NCBI GenBank assembly: GCA_026413225.1 | Contig: CM048552.1 | Location: 141,745,053 to 141,809,052, forward strand | Reading direction: 5' to 3' | DNA: 64,000 nt | Source of the DNA: Otis tarda | Lineage: Eukaryota; Chordata; Aves; Otidiformes; Otididae | In this document: positions 1 through 10,900 of the stretch, in pieces | Position numbering within the stretch: the first letter of the stretch is position 1 | Layout of the letters: each line of letters opens with the position of its first letter | Notes under the pieces: generated by a model | What the model was told of the DNA's origin: nothing | Database searches by the model: none | What the model saw: only the letters and a program-made list of their open reading frames with translations | Position numbers and translations under genes: made by a program

Positions 1-774
1 GCACAGTATTTATAGACATCTCAGAGGAAAAAGGATTTTGCAGGCTGTGTGCACATTCAAGCCATGCTTCCCCTGTTGAGACAGACCAGTCCTTCAGTGT
101 GTTGAACATTTGCACTGGCAGAGCTCATTCGGCACCTCCTCAACTCCAAGGCGGTGCAGTGGGTTCAGCCCACCACAATATGAAACCTTACGTTACCTTC
201 ACATATAGACCGACACATTTCATGTAGGCTGCTGGAAATCTGCTAACCACATCTGGTGCACTGCGCTGGGTTTGAAGTGGCAGCACTCTATTGTGCATAA
301 CCAGACCCTGCAGTTCCCTCTCAGTCGCAGAATGAAAAGCCTGGCATCTGCAGCTGGTCTGCAAAAGTCTGCGCCAATTTTAAAATGGTTTTATCAAAAC
401 AGAAATAAGATTTGGGGTTGTTCAAGTTATTACTGGGCCATTTTATGGCCCTGTGAGTGTTCTGGTGGAAGAAACCATAAGAACAACTATTGCTTCCTTC
501 AGCTTAAAAGCTCTGTTGCAGGAGAGTTAGGAAGCTTTCTAGAAGTGGGTAGAGAGTGCCTCCGAGGAGTTCTTGATATGATCCAAGAGATAATCTTAAA
601 AGATGTGTGACAATCTTCAATAACCTGAGATCCAGGTTATCCAGGAGATAATATGAAAAGACATGTGGCAGTGATGTTTCCCCATCACTCAAAAGGGGCG
701 TGAGGACACAGAATGTAGGTCTTGGAGCCCTGATCTGTTTCATGGCTGCAGCAATGCAAAACCTTGCTTGCTTC

Positions 775-806
775 TATTTATTATTTATTATTATTTATTT
801 ATTATT
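775..806. repeat. TTA/TTTA simple repeat abutting a CR1 tail
   Basis: A short imperfect run of TTTA and TTA units lies directly against the truncated 5' edge of the CR1 fragment that starts at 807. The run may be an insertion-site or post-insertion expansion. It has no coding role. Confidence 0.8.
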
Positions 807-958
807 CCCATCCCTGGAAACGTTCAAGGCCAGGCTGGATGAGGCTCTGAGCAACCTGATCTAGTTGGGGATGTCCCTGCTCCTTGCAGGGGAGTTGTAC
901 TAGATGACCTTTGAAGGTCCCTTCCAACTCTAACCATTCTATGATTCTATGATTCTAT
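807..958 (+). mobile_element. CR1 LINE, 5'-truncated 3' tail
   Basis: This is about 150 bp of the CR1 non-LTR retrotransposon end. It includes the conserved segments for 'ATCCCTGGAAACGTTCAAGG', the TGATCTAG motif and the 3' terminus with repeats of the octamer ATTCTATG. CR1 elements typically lack a poly(A) tail and end in this octamer repeat. The copy is in sense orientation relative to the + strand and is severely 5' truncated, so it cannot be autonomous. The start is placed where similarity to the other CR1 copies in this window begins. Confidence 0.95.
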
Positions 959-3892
959 TTACTTATTCATTTCTTTGATGGAGATTTTTAATTGAATGAA
1001 GGGATACCATTATGCTCAAATACCACTTCAAATATTAGCAAGTACTTAACACTGCATCGTATGAACTGACTGTAGAAAAATGATGCTTCAGGATAGGCAA
1101 TTTATATCATTATTTATAAAGAAATATTTTATGGGAGAATGGAATTACAGTTATTACAACTTGAACTTGCCATCAGTATTTAAAATAATTTAAAAATTTT
1201 GAAATTAACATTAATTTTATGCAAACATAAAATTTGACTTTTTGAAAGATATTGATTCTTGTGAGACTTTGAGAAACCAGCCTTTGAGTCTGTGTTTCAT
1301 ACATTTGAGAACTGTGCTGAGCACACAGCAATGGAGCTGCACACAACAAGGCAATCAGGAGAGCAAGGAGGGCTTTTGACATCTCACCTCCTGCCATTAG
1401 GAGGAGGGATCAGCCAAATGAAAAATGATGCATTAAGTCCATCTAGATGACAGTAATTCCCAGAATGACAAGCTGTTGCTTATTTTGCCTTTCGTAAATA
1501 TGTTTATAGTAAAGACTTTCCAGGTTCCTTCACTAAGTGTACTCCAAAGACAGTAAGTTATTTTTTTTTCCCTTTGCATTTCCCACAAGCTCTAAGAGGC
1601 TACTCACTGAATGCTATGTATTCATACAGTGAAGTGCTGAAAGTTGAGACTTGACTGTTATGTGTATATATTTATAAATATATTTTTTTAAAGGCTACAT
1701 ATCAAGTATATGAAAGAAATGTACCTGAAGAGGTGTAGTTGTTCAGTGAACACCCAAAAGACTCAGGCAGGTATGCAAAATGGGTGACTAGACCGTAGCC
1801 TATAGTATTAGTTGGTAACAGGACAGCTGGGGTACAAAACATAACTGTAACAACACCTAAATAAGTAGATGCATTAACACTAGATTTCAGTTTTGTTTTT
1901 CTAATGTATATGCTTTTTTTCTTTCAATTGGCAAAACACTAGTTTTCAGTGGTAATACACATATCCTAATCTCTCCAACTGTGTTTTTTCTCCATCTCTG
2001 TGGAGAAAATCACAACTGATGAAACTCAGCAAATGTGTCCATGGGATAAATACATGTGGTACTCTCAGGATGTCTGCTTAAATCTAATAAGCAATATTTT
2101 GGACTCAGGCTTTGGTTTATCATGGAGAGGAAGAAACTGCTTGTGATAACCAGAAGAGGCATACCTTTCTTCTGCAATGTATTTCTGTAGCTGCTTTAAA
2201 ATAAACTGCAAAATCTATCAAAATCTTGGAAAATCTTGTGCTGCATTCCCTGGGGAAAAAAAAAATTAAGACTGTGAAAGCTTCATGAGTGTTTAATAAT
2301 AGTCCTTTATATTCTTGACTAAGCAATGGTGATGATGTATTGCAAGATTAATACATAAATCATTAGGAAACTTTAGTCATTTTAATATAGCAAGTCTGTG
2401 TTTTGCCTAATTCACTGATTCATCCTAAGGCATATATTGAAATTTTGTGTGGCCTTTCATTAAAAACCCCAGCATGTCACCCACGTTTTGCATCACTTGT
2501 TTTTTAATGGAACACATGGCAATCAGGCTGTTCTGCAGTTTGATCTTGACGTACTCTGCCCTCCAGGCAAATTAACACACTGGAAATTGGGGAGTGCGTT
2601 GATGGGTGAGGGGAGGATGGCATGCGCAAGACAAGTGCAGCGTGAAAGAGATCCACATCAGGAAAACTTCACTGCAGGCACAGGCCAGGTTAAATGTCGC
2701 TGTGTGTCGGTCGGTGTGGTCCTCTAAGCCTTTTGTTGAAGTAAGATGTGGTGGGGAAGGCAAAGGGTGCTGTCACTGCACCCTTCTTTCAGTCCGTCTG
2801 TATCGCTTCCTCCACGTGTGTGCGTAATGCAAAAGCAACCGTTAATGAAAGAGAAAAAGCTGAGAGCAGAGCAAGATCCTGTGCACATGAGGCCTGGAGG
2901 AAGTGGTCTGTGCCAAGCAGCAATTTTGTTTCCCCTATTACTCAGCGGGTGCCTTGAGCTGACTTAACACTCTTCCCTAAACATGGTATCGCTGGTCGTG
3001 AATGGGAGACCTCTGCTGAGCACAGACCGACTGAAGCCAGGCAGAAAAGAAACCAGAGTAAGAGTGGCTGCCAAGGGAAGTGCTAAAGACGGATCCCATT
3101 TTTCAGACTTGGGTAGCAGCTGAGTCCATATTTATACACCTAATTAGCCACTGCAGGCTCCAGTTTGAAATTTGGCCTCTCATTACTTTTTACAAATAAT
3201 TGCCCCAGCATGCTAGGGAGACTGCTGCTAGAGACAGCACGATGGAGATGAGTGGTAACATCAGCCTCTGGTGGAAAAAGAAAATAAAAGAAATTTAGAA
3301 AAAAAATCAGTAAACCGCAGGGCACTCACTCACTCCAGAATTGAATACTTACTTATTTTGTTTTGGCAAAAATACAAAACAATTCCTTTCTCTTTTCCTC
3401 CTTATTTTTTTGTAATTACAATTCAAACCTGTCAGTCTGTGTTGCAAAAAATCCTAGGCCAAAAGTAAGAATTTCTGATGGAAATTAATTGAACAGAAAA
3501 TGCGTAGCCTGCCTTATCTTGATCCTTTATGCATTGATATGTAGTCAATAAAACATTATTTTAAAAGGAGGAAGAAGGTCTTGAATATTGCTGCTCTCTT
3601 GGCCAGTTTTCAAAGCAGCTAATTAAATTCTGCCTGCCTTAACTCCTCCTGCAGTATCCATTTAGTGAGTTGTGCATTGCACTATTTTATCTGCACCACC
3701 TCAACAAAATGCTTTAGGGGGGCATCCCTCAGGGAGACTGTTTTCCATGATAGAAAGAGTGGTCCATAGAGAGTCCCACTCAAATGAGTGGGTGGGCATG
3801 AACATCTCCAAGCTTTTGACTCCAAGCATACCGCTTCTTCCCACTGGACTTCTTCCTGCCACATTGATGCTCACTGCTTTCCCTAATGGAGT

Positions 3893-3967
3893 CATAGAAT
3901 AGTTTGGGTTGGAAGGGACCTTAAAAGGTCATCTAGTTCAACCCCCCCTGCAAGGAGCAGGGACATC
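3893..3967 (-). mobile_element. CR1 LINE tail, very short, antisense
   Basis: About 75 bp of CR1 3' end lies in reverse orientation. It runs from CATAGAATAGTTTGGGTTGG through the CCTGCAAGGAGCAGGGACAT block and stops abruptly at about 3967. Both blocks are shared with the copies at 50946 and 53201. Only one octamer-like unit remains at the terminus. Confidence 0.93.
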
Positions 3968-4547
3968 TTGCTTCCCTTTTCCCAGCTGCTGACCATGCAC
4001 AGGCTTGCCATACCCACAGCACATGCTGTGTGGTGTAGCTCGAACCTGGTGGACAGCATTTGTTAGGATGGCTCCCTGGGCAGTTGAGCACCCATATCTC
4101 CTAGCTGTCTGACCAGCATGCATATATACTGCTGGGAGCTGGGAGCTACCAGTCTTTTGCCAGCTGACCACCCAGTTAGGAGGCAGAGTTTCTCTGCTTG
4201 AGAGTCTGACAGCCTTGCTGTGAAGCATCCTCAGGGGCCCAGGCATCAGAAGCACCCCACGTGCACTGGTGCACCAGCACAGTTCACTGGTAAGCTCTGT
4301 TCTGCTTTGGGCTGTGCTTCAGTTGACCTCTTGTATGCACTTTCATTTTGGAAGGCTCTTACATCGTTCAGAAAATGAAAGCCATGTGGAAATGCATAAT
4401 GTCAATATTATTTTATTTAGCATACAATTGTAGTTTTATTCAGTGTAGAAAATGTCCATACAGAGCACAGAATGCCAAGAGAGGCTAGATTTAGATGCAT
4501 AGGCTTTAAAGGCAGATAATTCATTGTATTGGAGAAAGTGAAAGAGA

Positions 4548-4786
4548 GTAGACTTAAATTGAACATAAGGAAGAATTTTTTTATTGTGAGGGTGGTGAGA
4601 CACAGGAACAGGTTGCCCGGAGAAGTTGTGGAAGCCCCATCCCTGGAAGCGTTCAAGGTCAGGTTGGATGTGGCTTTGGGCAACCTGATCTAGTGGAAGA
4701 TGTCCCTGCCCCTGGCACGGTAGTTGGACTAGATGGTCTTGAAGGTCCCTTCTAATACAAACCATTTTCTGATTCTGTGATTCTAC
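4548..4786 (+). mobile_element. CR1 LINE, 5'-truncated 3' tail
   Basis: About 240 bp of CR1 lies in sense orientation. It includes the end of the old ORF2 region (the block encoding the HWN/LP and PSLE-type motifs, now degraded) followed by the untranslated 3' end and a decayed terminus (TTTTCTGATTCTGTGATTCT). It is more diverged than the copies at 50946 and 53201, so probably older. Open frames on the minus strand across 4417-4903 are antisense shadows of this element. Confidence 0.93.
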
Positions 4787-6651
4787 ACATATGTGTGTCG
4801 GAGATGCAATCATGGTACACGTATGCACTCCTATTTTTCTGATGCGTAAAGTCATGACTGGATGTAATGAAATCAAGTAGCCAGTGTTGATTTTTTTTCC
4901 CAATGAAATATGAACAACATGAACCTAATAAGACAAGGTCTTGCGAACGAAACAGTTGTTCAATGAAAATCCCTGTCAGTTCTGTGTCACAGGTTATTCC
5001 TCTGTCTTATGCAGTCCATTGATGTCAGATTCCTGGAAAGCAAAAAGCACACACAGAGAAAATGAAAAGCAAGCAGGTAATCATTGCAGGGGTTCTGCCA
5101 AAAGTATCTGCTCTGTGTATCCAATTTTATATCCTTCATATCTATAGTATGTTGTTGAACATACTGATTCCCTGCTGCCTTGCAAATCATTTGCATCTCT
5201 GCGCTGTGATATAAAAGGCTTCTTCGCTGATTGGATAGCTTTTTATATCTTCTCAGCACTCGTGTTTCTCTGACATAGATATCTATGCAAAGTTGAGGCT
5301 TTTGAGGATCCAGCCCTTGTAGTTCATGCTTCATTGCCACAAGGTAAGTCAAAACAGCACTCACAGAAAATGTGGGAATGGGAAGTCATGGGGAACATTC
5401 TCCGTCCTCCTGCCTGGTATTTGAAGGTTACTGAAGGCCAGACTAGACCCAGGCAGAACAAGTCAGAGTAGTCCCCAGCCCTGCTTCCCTGCAAGCGGCT
5501 TGCCAGACAAGATCCCTCTAAGTCAACTTGGGAAGCTTGTCCTGTGTCCTGGCTCACATTCTCTACTGGTGGGGGAATGGTGGCACCGATGGAGAAGCGC
5601 CAAGGGTTGGCTGCCAGCTGGCTGCCGGAGGCAGCTTCAGATGAGTGCTTCTTCCCATGGATGGTGTGAGCTCTGCCCCGCATGACTGTGCAAGGGAAGC
5701 TCATAGTGGCTGAGGATCTGGTCCTTCAAGTTGAAAGGGTTGAAATATGCATGAAGCATAAGGTGACATTTTGAGTGTCTCAGATCAGAGCACGGATGTT
5801 ACTGAATTTAAAATCTAACTGCAATTTCCTGACTAATGCCAAGTCACTTTTATATTCATTCAGTGATTGTTCTTTATTCTTAAAATAGTCCATTTTACCC
5901 CAAGGCACAGGAGATATCTTTATGATGATGAAGCTATGTTATCCAGCACGTGACAGCTCAGGCCATCGGTTGGTGCAAGGGAAGTTTATGATCAGCTATC
6001 CTTTTTTATTCTCTCTCAGTTTATGTAATGCTTTTGTAACCTGTTTGTTTATGATTTACTTGAACAACAATAGAGCAGGGAAAAAAAAAAAAAGGGAAAA
6101 AAAGAGATGCACTGGAGATTCAGTGTTGTTGTCTTTTACTTCCTGTAGCTGAGCTGTACAATTTACCATTGTGTCTCCAAGTTTCTGAGTCCATCCAGAT
6201 AACACGAGCAGTTAAATTGCTTCAGTAGCCTTATACCTCTGCAGAGAGTCAGCCTGTTTTTAGCATCCAGGGCTTTCTGTGTTGAAGTGTACAGGATATT
6301 ATAAATAAGGTATTCAACAAGAACGAGATAACAAAAAGAGCTCTCAGAAGCCTTTGCTATTGTCGTAGTTCAGCTATTCATTCAAAATACAAACCTTGCA
6401 CGTAGTACCAACTGCAGAAAACCAAAGGCAGGGCAGAGCAGGAGCATCCCCAGCCTGGGCCTTTGCTGCACTGAGGGTGAAGGTGTCGAGGATGGAGCTG
6501 GAGCTGCAGCCGTCACAGAGGCAGGACAACAACTGAGGGAAGCAGAGAGCTGGGAAAAAGAGATCTGTTCCTGGGTGGGGGTCTCTCTATCTATCTCCCT
6601 CCACCAGCAGCAGCTGCTGCCCCATGGACCCAAACCCCTGGCTTCAGACTG

Positions 6652-6670
6652 GCAGCAGCAGCAGCAGCAG
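6652..6670 (+). repeat. Short CAG/GCA trinucleotide run in GC-rich patch
   Basis: About six GCA units lie in a locally GC-rich patch (about 6400-6790) in the intron. A minus-strand frame of 146 codons runs through it (6382-6822), with a poly-cysteine stretch produced by the repeat. I see no domain or signal peptide and do not call it a gene. The patch could be a regulatory element or an old degraded repeat. Confidence 0.75.
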
Positions 6671-7776
6671 GCACTGCTGCTTCCCCAGGCTCTGGCAGAG
6701 GCAAAGTGGATGGGGACCAGGGCTGGTTTGCTGTCCTCAGGAGCTTGATGCTTTAGGCTCCCACCTGCTTTGGCTGTGAGCTGTCTGTAATGCCAGGAGT
6801 TACCTTTGGTTCTGCTAAGCACAAAAAAAGGTCAGATGAGAGGCTGTAGTAATTACAAGAGTGAACTGCCATGGCATAGGAATTTGTGGTAATGATACTG
6901 AGGCCTCAGTCAGGAGGAGAATTTTAAGAGACATACCTGCTAATTTGCCTGGAACTAGCCTGCTTATTTAAAAAAATATATACTGCTACCTACATGCAGT
7001 GAAACCCAACTGATCAGCAGTTCCTAGAAAGTTTGACTTGAAAGAAAGGCAGATTCAGCATCCAGGTGAGAGAGGTGCACAGGAGTCTCAACAGGTAATG
7101 TTTTGCTGTAACTCGCAGTATTTGTGTGCCTTCATCTCTCGCTCGTGTTTGGCACAGACCCAGCTAGCCCTCTTTGCTCTAAAGGCTGTATGTGGCATAA
7201 CGGTGGTTACGCTTGCAGCCGCTCTCCTTGCCCCATCTTTTTATCCGTCTCCTGACCTGATGTGCCATGGGGGCAGGTGCAATGATTGTCTTACCCATCT
7301 GTACCGTGCCAACGCAGGAGCCTTCGTCAGAAACCCATAGGTCTTGCTGGAACACAAATACTGATAACCAGGAGCAGTATGATCCGGCATGGATTTACTG
7401 GGTAGGAACAGGGAAGAGAGCAGTGAGGAAGGGGAGAGTAGTTTGAGGGCCTCTAGATGGTGATATCCTGAAGATTGGTGCCTCAGCATTTCTAGTTTAA
7501 GTAGTTTGACATAGAGATTCTGGCAGGTACTGTGTAATTTTATTTTAATTTTTTCCCCACTATAAATCAGATTAATGTCTGATGGAATAATCACCAGAAC
7601 TCCAGCAAATAACACCCCTGCCAGTGATAAGCTGTTTCTTCTGACGACTCAATATGTAACTCTTTCTTTTGTTGCTGGATATTGCAAAATGCAGTATATT
7701 TAATGTCTATGCAATTCTGGTTTCCTTCTGATTGTTTTTATGTTCATCTCCCTCTCTCTTTCTCTCCTGTATACAG

Positions 7777-7984
7777 ATGTTCGTATTCACCCCATGGAGC
7801 CTATGCCCAAAGCAAACTTGCCCTTGTGTTATTTACCTATCGACTACAGCATCTTCTGACTGCAAATGGAAGCCATGTGACTGCTAACGTAGTAGACCCT
7901 GGAGTAGTGAATACCGAGCTCTACAAGCATGTCTTTTGGGTTGTAAAAGTGGTCAAATGGATGACAGCCTGGCTATTTTTCAAG
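7777..7984 (+). CDS. DHRSX: DHRSX penultimate coding exon (SDR catalytic region)
   Basis: This 208-bp exon encodes part of dehydrogenase/reductase X-linked, a short-chain dehydrogenase/reductase (SDR). Published work assigns the family member a role in dolichol synthesis at the ER, oxidising polyprenol to polyprenal and reducing dolichal to dolichol; an older proposal links it to autophagy. Visible in the translation are the SDR active-site YxxxK as YAQSK (around 7802-7816), the VVDPG loop after the active site, and then a hydrophobic, tryptophan-rich segment (HVFWVVKVVKWMTAWLFFK) that may contact membrane. An NGS sequon lies between them. The first base completes a codon from the previous exon, and the last codon (AAG) is complete. 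Both boundaries are clean: pyrimidine tract plus ATACAG before, GTATGC donor after. The frame continuing past 7984 to a stop at 8029 is intronic read-through. The N-terminal Rossmann part is outside the window. Identity is by recognition of the family's sequence, not by search. Confidence 0.95.
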
Positions 7985-10900
7985 GTATGCAGTTTTTTAA
8001 ATCATTTTGTTGCTGTGTCGCTGCATTGAGAGAGCTATAGTCAGCACAGAGCCGAAGGTGTTTTGGAGTTTATCATAATGTATGGTATTGATTGCATTTC
8101 TGTCTGCTGATGAGATGTACAAAATTGAGAAAGACAGGCCTTTCCCCAAAAGAAACACTTATTTTAAGTGGAGGGAGCGAGCTCTCACAATAAGGGAAGG
8201 GAATGCCTTTGACTGTCTGTGCCTGTGCACTGATTATCTCTGTCCCTGTTCCTTCGTGCGTGCATGGGGGCAGAACGTCCTAACATGGTGCCAGAATATG
8301 CAGTGTTCCTTGGAAAAGTGTTGCACATCCTCTTAGTGAGAAGCAGACATGATCTGGCATGGTCTACATGTACACAACATGTTATAGAGAAGAGGGCAAA
8401 GGGAAGAAGGAAGCTGTACAAAAACGATGGTGGGAAGTGGCCATACTGCAGGCTGTGCAGGTCCAGATGCTCATGCTCTGGGAGGTGGGAAATTTTCATT
8501 TAGTTTTTTCATCCTGACACATATTTGTAATGGTACCTGATTTTCTATTATCTGTTCCTGGTCTGCATTAAGAAACTTAAAGCTCTTTGGTAGAATCGAT
8601 CCAGAAGTGGGGCAGACCCAGTTACAGTTAACTCCAGTAACATTTTGTAATGGTGTAAGTAGATCAATCTGAAATCAGTTTAGCTGCGTAGGTGCAATCT
8701 CCTCATGCGGTCAAGGCTTAAGAGGCCTTGTGCTGAGAAAATGTACAGCTTATAATTCTTTCAGAAAGTAGTTTTGAATTAAGTGATGGAACCTGATTCC
8801 ATTAGAGAAAATTAAATGTCCTAATTAAAATGAAGTATTTTAGATCAAGGGGCATGTCCCACAAAGCAAATTAATTTTAAACTTTGATATGGAAATATCA
8901 CTAGCTTTAATTTCAGAAATTAAACTGGAGGCTGGAAGAGTGGCTGTAAAATAAGATGCAAACAAATAAACCCATATTTAAAGAAATTAATAGTATCTTC
9001 TGAGTACACCTTGAATATTGCAATAAAATTGTAATAGGAATGCTCATAATATGTAATGCACTCTTAAAGAAGCAGAATGCAGCTTTGCCAGACTGTAAAT
9101 ATTAAACTTGTTTTGCCTCTTGTGATTGCCATTTTAAATATCTGTCTCAGGTGGTGGTGTTTTTTCATTGGGCTTACTTCACCTTGCTAACATAACAGTT
9201 TCATATAGATGTTTAGGTTGTGCTCAGCATTTCCGCTAGAGCCACAAAATTCTAACAAAATTTCCATGTCTGAGTCTCTTGTTGTTTATAGCACTCATTC
9301 CATTCAGGTTTTTTTTTTTTGCTGTGCTCAGGGAGACATTTCTGTGTTATACTGACCATGTTTTGAGACTGAATGGGATATCACTGAGCACACTTTAAAT
9401 GAGTTTGGATTTATCACAAGGGAAAGTCTCATACTTACAGCTCTCAGTAATGCTGCCAATAGTTTCTGGTCACTTCCTATTCTTTGGGTGAGATACTGCT
9501 TTAAAGGGATTCTGCCTTGCAGCAGGTGACAGACAGACATACTGACTTGCATGGAAGTGTGATGTCTGTACTGCCTGAAAAGCAAAAACATCAATTGCTT
9601 TTTGAGTCAGAATAACTTCAGGTTTGGATAACTGAATGCTTCAGTTACTGAGGTTTAGATTTTCACATTTTTATGTAACACCTGATGTTTTTCCTATAAA
9701 CCAGAGGAGAGGGAAACGCTTACTATCACTCTTCCCATCCTCCCTTAGGCTTCTGAGTTACAGTTCCAACTTCTACTCTTTCCTTATTGCTTAAAGTATG
9801 TTTATGTATTCGGGATTGACTTTGCCTTCCTTTCTCACATTCAGGAGCACTTCATCACATGTGTACGCCCTGTTCAACTCTGGCAGAACTGCATCGCAAG
9901 GCGATGTTTAGCTCCATGGCAAGCTCATGTTGAAAGCCTGCCTGGCCATTTCAGTAGCACTGTATTGAGTGTTATAGATGAGTCTTGTGTTGATCTCATG
10001 CAGCAGGGTAAATTTCCCCTGAAAAAAAAGTAAGAAAGCAAGTACAAGAAAATTCAGTTGTTTGATAATATTAACTGATAGTTGGTGTTGTGGACTTCTC
10101 TCCTGGAATTTTATTCCTGAGCGTACATATATGAATCTTCCTTCTAGGATTATGGCAGTAATACAGTGAAAATGAGGTGATAGCTTCCTAATCATATCGG
10201 CTGAACTAACTTTTATCACCCTGAAGTATTCTGGAGTGGTTTCTAAATGCATGCAGAAAATTGCTTCACCCACTGCAACCTGGCACTCATGCGAGCCAGC
10301 GCAGCCCGCATAGCTCCGGTGAGGAAATGCATCATGGATTTATCACATCACATTCCCTCATGAGAGAGTCAACATGTTGTTTGATTTAATTTCAAAATAT
10401 TGTGGCAGAGCCTCCACTGCCTTTAAATGCATTTCCACCGACACTGGTCCCAGTTGCATTCAAATCAAATACCCGCTAGGGACTGCAGCCTGGCCCCCTC
10501 TCTTGCTGGGCTGCTCGAATTTGAGGCAGCTCAGTGTGGCAGGCGAGGTTGTCAGCTCAACGTCTGCCTCAGAGCCACCTCAAGATAGTTAAATACTTAA
10601 GCAAATAAATTTACAGTCTCATAAATAGACCATGATACGTATGTATAATTTACTCAAGGTATTAACAGCTTGAGTTTCTCAGAACTGTGAAAAATTGTCT
10701 TCTGATCTTCATACACAGCTCAGAACAATCTCTGCCAAATCAGTTTGTTGGTTTTTTTTTACTCCAGTAAGCTGCAGTGAGAGGCACCCCTGTAGAAATT
10801 AAATAGGCCAAGCTAAAGGATCCAATGACAGTCATAAAAATTATGAAACAAATGCCTGCCCTTTAGAAGTGATGGTTTCATTCTTTCTCAGCTCAGTTCT

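Larger units (their letters stand above)
1..7776 (+). other. DHRSX: DHRSX intron, 3' part (upstream end outside window)
   Basis: This stretch precedes the penultimate DHRSX coding exon and ends in a strong 3' splice site: a C/T-rich tract at about 7749-7770 followed by the acceptor ending at 7776. The intron begins outside the window. It contains three CR1 tails (807-958, 3893-3967, 4548-4786), a TTA/TTTA simple repeat, and a GC-rich patch at about 6400-6790. The remainder looks unique and AT-rich. I see no exon of DHRSX in it. The many short open frames have no recognisable product; one with a signal-peptide-like start (1173-1397, minus) is listed as a finding only. Confidence 0.85.

Noticed and set aside
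4417-4903. Minus-strand frames of 88 and 155 codons
   Set aside because: Antisense shadow of the CR1 tail at 4548-4786.
6382-6822. 146-codon minus-strand frame with poly-cysteine
   Set aside because: The cysteine run is the CAG repeat read antisense. No domain, signal peptide or splice context supports a gene.
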